Shown: positions 1-5,088 of the stretch, piece by piece
How positions within the stretch are numbered: the first letter of the stretch is position 1
Layout: each line of letters begins with the position of its first letter
Assembly: GCA_013695195.1 (NCBI GenBank)
Contig: JACDAY010000192.1
Span: 1-6,505 of the forward strand
Length of the DNA stretch: 6,505 nt
Reading direction: 5' to 3'
Source: Blastocatellia bacterium
GTDB lineage: Bacteria; Acidobacteriota; Blastocatellia; Pyrinomonadales; Pyrinomonadaceae
Program-made: the position numbers and the translations under genes
Notes under the pieces: model-generated
Database searches by the model: none
The model's input: only the letters and a program-made list of their open reading frames with translations
What the model was told of the DNA's origin: nothing

Positions 1-2
1 AT

Positions 3-197
3 GATATGGAGCGGATCGTCGGGCTGGAGATCGGCGCCGACGATTATCTGCCAAAGCCGTTCAACCCGCGTGAGCTGCTGGCGCGCCTGCGCGCGATCCT
101 TCGCCGCATCGGCCCGGAAGGCGGCGAAACATTTCCGTGGAAAAGATCAATGTCGACGATCTGGAGATTTCGGCTTCTTCACGCTCAGTTAAATTAG
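3..197 (+). pseudogene. Response regulator, receiver-domain C-terminal end (5' truncated by window, frameshifted at 3')
   Basis: This frame encodes the last part of a CheY-like receiver domain. It reads ERIVGLEIGADDY followed by LPKPFNPRELLARLRAILRR, which contains the conserved Lys-Pro (LPKPF) of receiver strand beta5 and the alpha5 face used for dimerisation in OmpR-family regulators. The start and the phosphoacceptor Asp lie upstream of the window. The ATG at position 6 is internal, not a start. Past about position 125 the frame loses family resemblance and stops at 195-197. The expected continuation, a winged-helix domain, is in a different frame from about 137. Moving between the frames needs a -1 step, equivalent to one missing base, somewhere between about 120 and 145. 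This is either a sequencing or assembly error or a real inactivating mutation. The family assignment is secure; whether the gene is functional is not. Confidence 0.8.
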
Positions 198-442
198 GCG
201 GCGGCGAAGTATCGCTTACCTCGGTCGAATTCGATTTGCTCAGCGCTCTCGTGCGAGAAGCCGGAAGGATCGTTAAGAAAGAAGACCTGAGCGAAAATGT
301 CCTCGAACGCAGCCTCTCGCCGTATGACCGCAGCCTGGATATGCACATCAGCAACCTGCGAAAAAAATTGGGTATGCGTCCCGATGGAAGCGACAGAATT
401 AAGACCATCCGTTCCGCCGGTTATATTTACACTGTTCTATGA
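137..442 (+). CDS. CpxR/OmpR-type winged-helix DNA-binding domain of the frameshifted response regulator
   Basis: This is the C-terminal effector domain of the same regulator, about 100 residues read from a GTG at 137. That GTG is probably only the frame's first possible start: the nearest purine-rich stretch (GGAAGG, 116-121) is too far upstream to be a good ribosome site. The sequence follows the OmpR/PhoB winged-helix pattern. It has a beta-sheet start (INVDDLEI), LTSVEFDLLSALVREAGRIV with KKEDL for the transactivation-loop side, the recognition-helix block SPYDRSLDMHISNLRKKLG, and the wing RIKTIRSAGYIYTV. The block around YDRSLDMHISNLRKKLG closely resembles CpxR as I recall it. The TGA stop overlaps the kinase ATG by 4 bp (ATGA), a sign of translational coupling. 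It probably binds DNA tandem sites as a dimer when joined to its receiver. Confidence 0.85.
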   Translation: MEKINVDDLEISASSRSVKLGGGEVSLTSVEFDLLSALVREAGRIVKKEDLSENVLERSLSPYDRSLDMHISNLRKKLGMRPDGSDRIKTIRSAGYIYTVL

Positions 443-1809
443 ATTTGTTTTTTAAGATTTTTTTGTGGTTTCTGGCGGCGATCGCGCTGATGGTCGGCAC
501 AGTCGTATTCCTGAATTGGACGGTACAAACCGAGCCTGTTGTCAGCCGCTGGCGAAATTCTGTCAGAAATCAAATGACGATCTACGCCGCAACAGCCGCA
601 CAGATCCATGACAGCCAGGGTGAATCCGGATTAGAAGCTTTTCTGAATCGACTTAGAAACGGCGATACCATTAGCTCGGTAGCAGTAATTAGAAGCGATG
701 GCAGAGTTCTATTTGCAGAAGAAACCGCTGTTGGGAACTACCGTGAGGTTGTGGCAAGAGCTTTTCAAAGCGGCGTCGTAGAAATAGAAGTTGCGCCACC
801 GGAACCGTCACTCGCGGCTAAGCAATTTACGCTTGACAATGGCGAAAGTTTTGCACTGCTGCTTACATGGGACCGTCCGCGCCCGACTCCGTTTTTCGGC
901 GAATCGCCGTTAAGGTATTTGCGTTACGCTGGATTACTAGTAACTGCCCTGCTTCTCTGTTGGGCTTTGGCCCGGTATCTGTCGTCGCCGATCGGAAAAA
1001 TCCGTAAAGCCACTCAAAAGCTGGCAGATGGCGATCTGCATACCCGGGTTGCCGATGAAGTCGGAAACCGCCGTGATGAACTGGCTGCTTTGGCCAAAGA
1101 TTTTGACGTCATGGCCGAGCGCATCGAATCATTGATCGATTCGCAAAAGCGTCTTTCCCGCGACGTTTCGCACGAGCTGCGCTCTCCGCTGGCACGCATG
1201 AACGTGGCTCTTGAAATCGTTAAACGGAAATCGAACGGTGAAATGGCCCCGATGCTTGAACGAATCGAAACCGAGTCCATGAGGTTAAACAAAATGATCT
1301 CCAGCATTTTAACGCTGTCAAAACTCGAAAGCGGCTCGCAGGATTTTGAGCGGCGGGATTTAAATTTAACAAGCCTCGTCGAACGCGTCGTTGAAGATGC
1401 GGATTTTGAGGCCGAGGCGAAAGGGAAGTCTGTAAAGATCGTTGCCGCCGACAAATGCAATGTTCTCGGCAGCGAAGCTCTGCTGCAGAGTGCGATAGAA
1501 AACGTTTTGCGAAACGCAGTTAGCTACACGAAAGAAGGAACGACCGTCGAGGTTGCTTTAATAACAAATCATTCCAAGGTAAACTTGCAGATCCGCGATT
1601 ACGGTAACGGCGTGCCCGAAGACGAGCTGAATAATCTTTTTCGCCCATTTTACCGTGTCGGCGAAGCCCGTGAACGCAGAACAGGCGGCATCGGTCTGGG
1701 ACTCGCGATCGCGGAACAGGCAATTCGCGCCCATAAAGGTACGATCAGCGCGCGAAATACCCAAGACGGCTTATTGGTGGAAATTAGATTGGATTGTAAT
1801 AGGTTCTGA
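439..1809 (+). CDS. Sensor histidine kinase, CpxA-like (HAMP-HisKA-HATPase)
   Basis: A complete 456-residue inner-membrane sensor kinase, partner of the upstream response regulator. Visible layout: TM1 at about residues 5-26; a periplasmic sensor region at about 30-160; TM2 at about 162-180; HAMP at about 181-235; and a dimerisation/phosphoacceptor helix with DVSHELRSPLAR, where His245 is the predicted autophosphorylation site. The ATP-binding domain follows: N box ENVLRNA (Asn359), G1 box DYGNGVP (Asp387), F box LFRPFYR (400-406) and G2 box TGGIGLGLAI (415-424). All catalytic motifs are intact. The ATG overlaps the regulator's stop and has no good Shine-Dalgarno sequence, which fits coupled translation. 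The last two codons and the stop lie inside a long inverted repeat. The architecture and the CpxR-like partner suggest envelope-stress sensing; the actual signal cannot be read from sequence. Confidence 0.93.
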   Translation: MNLFFKIFLWFLAAIALMVGTVVFLNWTVQTEPVVSRWRNSVRNQMTIYAATAAQIHDSQGESGLEAFLNRLRNGDTISSVAVIRSDGRVLFAEETAVGNYREVVARAFQSGVVEIEVAPPEPSLAAKQFTLDNGESFALLLTWDRPRPTPFFGESPLRYLRYAGLLVTALLLCWALARYLSSPIGKIRKATQKLADGDLHTRVADEVGNRRDELAALAKDFDVMAERIESLIDSQKRLSRDVSHELRSPLARMNVALEIVKRKSNGEMAPMLERIETESMRLNKMISSILTLSKLESGSQDFERRDLNLTSLVERVVEDADFEAEAKGKSVKIVAADKCNVLGSEALLQSAIENVLRNAVSYTKEGTTVEVALITNHSKVNLQIRDYGNGVPEDELNNLFRPFYRVGEARERRTGGIGLGLAIAEQAIRAHKGTISARNTQDGLLVEIRLDCNRF

Positions 1810-1865
1810 GTTCACACTTCAGCTTGTCTTAGTCGGAATGACAAGCTGAAGTGTGAACTCAGAAC
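1803..1865. repeat. Perfect 26-bp inverted repeat (long hairpin) between convergent genes
   Basis: Arm 1803-1828 is the exact reverse complement of 1840-1865, leaving an 11-nt loop (1829-1839). The left arm begins GTTCTGAGTTCACAC and its TGA at 1807-1809 is the kinase stop codon. The right arm ends 3 bp before the stop of the convergent minus-strand gene. It could act as a bidirectional terminator, but neither side has a T-tract, and the stem is longer and less GC-rich than typical intrinsic terminators. A dispersed palindromic repeat that landed at the 3' end of the kinase gene is an equal or better explanation. No second copy is seen in this window. Confidence 0.9.
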
Positions 1866-1868
1866 TAG

Positions 1869-2240
1869 TCAAATCGATTCCGCAGCGCGCCGCGCATCTG
1901 CGAACGATTTAATTGCCAGGATTACAAAGATTAAACATACTATCGCCATTGCGATCTGAGAGATAACGGCCGGCGTCATAGAAAGTTCCCCAAATCTCAA
2001 AACAAGCCTGCCGGCAGCAGCAATAAATCCAACCAGCGCGACCAAAATTGCGGCATGCATTAAATGTTTACGCAGGTCTTCTTTCATTTTGGCCAATAGG
2101 CCGAGCGTATTGAGAACAATTCCAAAAAACGCAGGAATCAAAGCCGTAATGCTTGCTTTATCACTCATTACTCCGCTTGTATATCCAGTAATTCCGATGA
2201 GAATTAACAAAGCTCCGCAAACTATAGCTACATTGGGCAT
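1869..2240 (-). CDS. Small four-helix integral membrane protein of unknown function
   Basis: A 123-residue protein that is almost entirely hydrophobic. Predicted membrane helices are at about residues 4-22, 32-50, 61-81 and 91-111. The charged loop between helices 2 and 3 (KMKEDLRKH) and the charged tail (KSFADARRAA) suggest both ends are cytoplasmic. I recognise no catalytic motif. The segment SITALIPAFFGIVLNTLGLLA gives a loose resemblance to small TMEM14/UPF0136-like proteins, which I cannot confirm. The start was set at the second in-frame ATG (2240): a GAGG at 2249-2252 sits 8 nt before it but only 2 nt from the ATG at 2246. It lies 55 bp behind the secreted hydrolase on the same strand, so the two may be co-transcribed, although no functional link is evident. 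Confidence 0.75.
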   Translation of the reverse strand: MPNVAIVCGALLILIGITGYTSGVMSDKASITALIPAFFGIVLNTLGLLAKMKEDLRKHLMHAAILVALVGFIAAAGRLVLRFGELSMTPAVISQIAMAIVCLIFVILAIKSFADARRAAESI

Positions 2241-2248
2241 AAACATTA

Positions 2249-2252
2249 CCTC
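2249..2252 (-). promoter_or_regulatory. Shine-Dalgarno GAGG deciding the start of the small membrane protein
   Basis: The minus strand reads TTGAGGTAATGTTTATGCCC. GAGG has an 8-nt gap to the ATG at 2240, which is ideal, and a 2-nt gap to the ATG at 2246, which is too short. The downstream ATG is therefore preferred, removing Met-Phe from the longest reading. Confidence 0.6.
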
Positions 2253-2295
2253 AACAAATTAAACTTTTAAACTGGCTTATATATAATCAGATCAG

Positions 2296-4281
2296 TCATC
2301 TTTTCGTGATAGGCAAGATAATGGCCGAGCTGTTTTTACCTCCAAAATAAATCCGCTGCGTCGCTTTCTGAAAATCCCTGGCGGTCGCAAGCTTATAATT
2401 GGTCATATATTTCTGTGGATTTCTGGCAACCAACGGAAACCATGTGCTTTGGATCTGCACCATAATCCGATGGCCTTTTTTGAAAGTGTGAGTGATACCC
2501 GGCATAGTGAACGCAAGCTTTGTCGGAGTGTTCGGTATAAGAGGCTGCGGTTTTTCAAAGCTGCTGCGAAAGCGTGCTGGCATAGGCTCGCCGCGAAGAA
2601 GCATTTGATATCCTGAGGGCTGAAACACGCTCCAGGCCGAATTCTCCGGCGGTTTGATGCGCTCGTCCTGTCCGTTCGGAAGCTTCCTGCCGGTAGTCGG
2701 AAAATTATAATCGTCAGGAAAAACGTCAATCAGTTTGACGACAAAATCGGAATCGGTGCCGCTGGACGAAATAACCAGCGAAGGCTTTATGTCACCAGCA
2801 ACTGTGATGTCCTGGGTCAACGGCCCGGTTTGATAGACCAGAACATCGGGCCGCGTCGATGTGAACCGCTGATCTTCGGTCATAAAATCACGCGGGTAAT
2901 TCAAAGTAATTTTTTGAGTATACGGAACAGGTTTTTCCGGATCAGAAATGTACTGATCAAAACCGCCCCGGCCGCCAGGAAGATTAAACGATAGTCCGCC
3001 GTCCGCCGTGAGATACAATGCTGTGTCAATGCCGTTGGTCGGCTCGTAATCATTATAGCTTCGCCACTCATGCGAACCGGTATCGTATAAATTCACTTCC
3101 TTGATCGCCGAAACATCTCCTTTGTCCTTCAAAAAATGATTGAAGAACGGTACTTCGATTTTCGCGCGGTAATACTCACCGGTTTTCTGCGTGAAATACG
3201 CCGTTCCGAGCCAGTCGCCGTCGGCACGCGACCAGCCGCCGTGATCCCACGGTCCGACTACCAGCACATTGTAAATTCCGGGATTCTGTCTTTCTATGTG
3301 CTCGTAAGTTTTCAAGGCGCCGTATAAATCTTCATTGTCGTACCAGCCGCCGACAGTCATCGTGGCGCATTTAATGTTTTTCAATTTTGGCAATATATTG
3401 CGGTCTTTCCAGAACTGATCGTAATTCGGGTGAGCCATCATATCGTCCCAAAACTTTATCCGCATGCCATCCAACCCTTTCGGATAAGCATCCGCAACTT
3501 CCCTCAGCCCGCCGGTATCGAGAAAAAAGTCATAGCCATCCGGCGTCTGCCGGCCTTTCCATTGTGTGAGATAAGTGTTAGACGACGTCGGCGTCGGCCG
3601 GGCTTGTCCAAAGTTGCCGAAAAATGCAAAGTTCTGCGCGAGGAATAAAGCGCCGTTGTGGTGCATGTCATCGCCGTGGAACCAGTCTGAAACGGGTGCC
3701 TGCGGCGAGCACGCCTTTAAGGCAGGATGCGAATCAATGGAACCGGCAGACGCGTAGAATCCGGGATAAGAAATGCCATATATGCCGACGCTGCCGTTGT
3801 TGTTTTGGACGTTCTTTAGAAGCCATTCGATCGTATCGTAAGTGTCGGTAGATTCGTCGATCTGCTGCGGCGTATTGTTGGTAATATCAGGCCGCACGTC
3901 TTCAAATTTACCCTCCGACATCCAACGTCCGCGAACATCCTGATAAACAAAAATATAGCCTTCGCGGGCGAAAAGCTCGTTCGGCCCGAGCCGCTCCTTA
4001 AACTGTTCTTTGCCGTCTTTATCATTTCCGTAAGGCCCAACTGCATACGGAGTGCGGTTGAGGAGAATCGGATATTTCTGCGATCTCTTTTCCGGTGTGT
4101 AAATAGATGTGAAAAGCTTCACGCCGTCACGCATCTGGATCATCACTTCGCGCTTGTCGTAATTGTCACGTATATACTTGGCAAGCTCATTCTGTTCCTT
4201 GGTTTGTTGTGCGGGTGCAACGACCGATACGGAAAGAAACGCAAGTATGCAAAACAGTAAGGAAAAGGCTTTGTTTTTCAT
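2296..4281 (-). CDS. Secreted CocE/NonD (S15) family hydrolase, alpha-amino acid ester hydrolase-like
   Basis: A 661-residue alpha/beta hydrolase with a Sec signal peptide: KNK, a hydrophobic core at about 6-21, and likely cleavage after VAPA near residue 24. The N-terminal part is the catalytic fold: NRTPY (Tyr79, oxyanion position), nucleophile GISYPG (Ser171), acid GGWYDNED (Asp315) and base GPWDHGGW (His347). The C-terminal part, from about residue 450, is the jelly-roll domain typical of S15/CocE enzymes. Asp205, Glu317 and Asp318 reproduce the carboxylate cluster that binds the substrate alpha-amino group in Xanthomonas and Acetobacter alpha-amino acid ester hydrolases. Length also matches that subfamily. 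It probably hydrolyses, or transfers the acyl group of, esters or amides of alpha-amino acids or short peptides in the periplasm. The natural substrate is unknown. It starts at ATG 4281 after a weak GAG; no better start keeps the signal peptide. Confidence 0.92.
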   Translation of the reverse strand: MKNKAFSLLFCILAFLSVSVVAPAQQTKEQNELAKYIRDNYDKREVMIQMRDGVKLFTSIYTPEKRSQKYPILLNRTPYAVGPYGNDKDGKEQFKERLGPNELFAREGYIFVYQDVRGRWMSEGKFEDVRPDITNNTPQQIDESTDTYDTIEWLLKNVQNNNGSVGIYGISYPGFYASAGSIDSHPALKACSPQAPVSDWFHGDDMHHNGALFLAQNFAFFGNFGQARPTPTSSNTYLTQWKGRQTPDGYDFFLDTGGLREVADAYPKGLDGMRIKFWDDMMAHPNYDQFWKDRNILPKLKNIKCATMTVGGWYDNEDLYGALKTYEHIERQNPGIYNVLVVGPWDHGGWSRADGDWLGTAYFTQKTGEYYRAKIEVPFFNHFLKDKGDVSAIKEVNLYDTGSHEWRSYNDYEPTNGIDTALYLTADGGLSFNLPGGRGGFDQYISDPEKPVPYTQKITLNYPRDFMTEDQRFTSTRPDVLVYQTGPLTQDITVAGDIKPSLVISSSGTDSDFVVKLIDVFPDDYNFPTTGRKLPNGQDERIKPPENSAWSVFQPSGYQMLLRGEPMPARFRSSFEKPQPLIPNTPTKLAFTMPGITHTFKKGHRIMVQIQSTWFPLVARNPQKYMTNYKLATARDFQKATQRIYFGGKNSSAIILPITKR

Positions 4282-4324
4282 ATACTCAAAAATTAAAAAA
4301 AGCGGTAGGTTGGAACGGTCTTAT

Positions 4325-4357
4325 TTTCGCTTAAATTTTCGCGAAAAACAAGCGAAA
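4325..4357. promoter_or_regulatory. Cluster of four TTTCGC half-sites forming nested palindromes (candidate operator)
   Basis: TTTCGCTT at 4325-4332 is inverted as AAGCGAAA at 4350-4357. Between them lies a 12-bp perfect palindrome, TTTTCGCGAAAA, at 4336-4347. This gives four TTTCGC half-sites with starts at 4325, 4337, 4341 and 4352, about one helical turn apart within each same-orientation pair. The cluster lies 44-76 bp upstream of the hydrolase ATG, where a regulator could overlap its promoter. No confident -35/-10 pair could be assigned, so operator function is inference. Confidence 0.35.
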
Positions 4358-4361
4358 GGAA

Positions 4362-4492
4362 GCGGGTGTAGAGCAACCCTTCCAAACTTGCAATTGGTTA
4401 AAGATTTTATCTTTTAAACCCGAATTTTAAATTTTGCATAAAATAATTCAATTAAGCCATGTGCAAGTCCGGAAGGACTGCTCTGCACCCGC
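4362..4492. repeat. REPIN/MITE-like element: two degenerate 36-nt inverted arms around a 59-nt AT-rich core
   Basis: Arm 4362-4397 (starting GCGGGTGTAGAGCA) pairs with 4457-4492 (ending TGCTCTGCACCCGC): 29 of 36 positions are Watson-Crick, one is G.T and six mismatch. The arms enclose 59 nt of AT-rich sequence. The right arm also folds on itself (4461-4488): GTGCA/TGCAC and AGTCC/GGACT stems around a GGAA loop, with a 4-nt bulge. No clear target-site duplication flanks the element and it encodes no protein. The form fits a REPIN (paired inverted REP units), a MITE, or a structured RNA in the long leader upstream of the M23 gene. Confidence 0.7.
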
Positions 4493-4548
4493 GCTAATTC
4501 AAATATAGTCAACTTTAGCGGCTGCATGAAGCATCTAAATTGACGAAG

Positions 4549-5088
4549 ATGAAAAATTTACTAGTATTAGCTATATTGGTCTTCGGATTTTTTGCCCTTA
4601 TTAACAATTCAGGATTTGCCCATCGGGCGGAATTGACAAAAGATACAGCTATTCTGCCGTTTAAGTATGCGGGCCTGCTTACAAAACAACCCGACGAGAA
4701 GATTCAAATTCCGGTTCGGAGCGTAGGTGCCAGACAGATTGCCGACACTTGGCACGCCCAGCGCGGAACGGACAGGCTGCATCAGGGTCAGGATATTTTT
4801 GCTCCTCGCGGGACGCCGGTCTATTCGGCGACCGAGGGTTATGTATTTCGTTTGGGTGAAAATTCACTAGGCGGCAACACAGTCTCGGTTTTGGGGGCGG
4901 GCGGACGCGTCTATTATTATGCCCATCTCGATAAACACGCTGCAGATCTCGCAGCCGGAAAATTTGTCACCCCCGAAACCATTATCGGATATGTCGGCAG
5001 CACCGGCAACGCACAAGGTACACCGCCGCACCTGCACTTCGGTGTTTATACGATGAGCGGAGCGATCAATCCGCTGACTCTTTTTTAG
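4549..5088 (+). CDS. Exported M23-family (lysostaphin/LytM-type) metallopeptidase
   Basis: A 179-residue protein with an N-terminal signal peptide (MKNLLVLAILVFGFFALIN, likely cleavage near residue 24 after GFA) followed by a compact M23 domain filling residues about 70-175. All signature residues are present: HQGQD gives zinc ligands His78 and Asp82, YYAHL gives catalytic His126, and HLHFG gives His161 and zinc ligand His163. Such enzymes cut peptide cross-links in peptidoglycan, so the likely site is the periplasm or cell surface. There are no LysM, SH3 or coiled-coil regions, so it appears to be a stand-alone domain. ATG 4549 is chosen over an in-frame TTG at 4540 because it begins a standard signal peptide; the ribosome site is weak either way. 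The gene ends inside the 3' end of the convergent acyltransferase gene (23-bp overlap). Confidence 0.92.
   Translation: MKNLLVLAILVFGFFALINNSGFAHRAELTKDTAILPFKYAGLLTKQPDEKIQIPVRSVGARQIADTWHAQRGTDRLHQGQDIFAPRGTPVYSATEGYVFRLGENSLGGNTVSVLGAGGRVYYYAHLDKHAADLAAGKFVTPETIIGYVGSTGNAQGTPPHLHFGVYTMSGAINPLTLF
5066..5088. other. Tail-to-tail 23-bp overlap of convergent coding regions
   Basis: The M23 gene ends with TAG at 5086-5088 (+) and the acyltransferase fusion ends with TGA at 5066-5068 (-). The last codons of each encode the other's 3' end, so no intergenic terminator exists here. Transcription from each side must terminate inside, or read antisense into, the other gene. Confidence 0.85.

Larger units (their letters stand above)
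4282..4548. other. Divergent intergenic region between the hydrolase and the M23 peptidase genes
   Basis: This region should hold the promoters of both divergent genes. Half of it is taken up by the inverted-arm element and another 33 bp by the TTTCGC cluster. An AT-rich stretch (about 4398-4456) contains a possible TAAAAT -10 at 4439-4444, but no -35 at normal spacing, so no promoter is called. No open reading frame here looks coding. Confidence 0.6.

Noticed and set aside
137..146. Programmed -1 ribosomal frameshift in the response regulator, using GGAAAAG
   Set aside because: The sequence does not fit an X-XXY-YYZ slippery heptamer in the incoming frame, and no strong stimulatory structure is evident. 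A simple indel or sequence error is more likely.
1014..1460. 148-codon minus-strand open frame inside the histidine kinase
   Set aside because: It is antisense to the HAMP and phosphoacceptor domains, and its serine/arginine-rich translation is typical of a shadow frame.
1803..1865. Classical rho-independent terminator
   Set aside because: Stem length, modest GC and lack of a T-tract on either side do not match, although termination by the hairpin is not excluded.
4362..4492. Insertion sequence remnant with target-site duplication
   Set aside because: No transposase fragment and no convincing direct repeat flank the arms, so only a non-coding repeat is claimed.
4540..4548. TTG start for the M23 peptidase
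   Set aside because: It adds only three residues before a standard Met-Lys signal peptide and has no ribosome site of its own. ATG 4549 is preferred.
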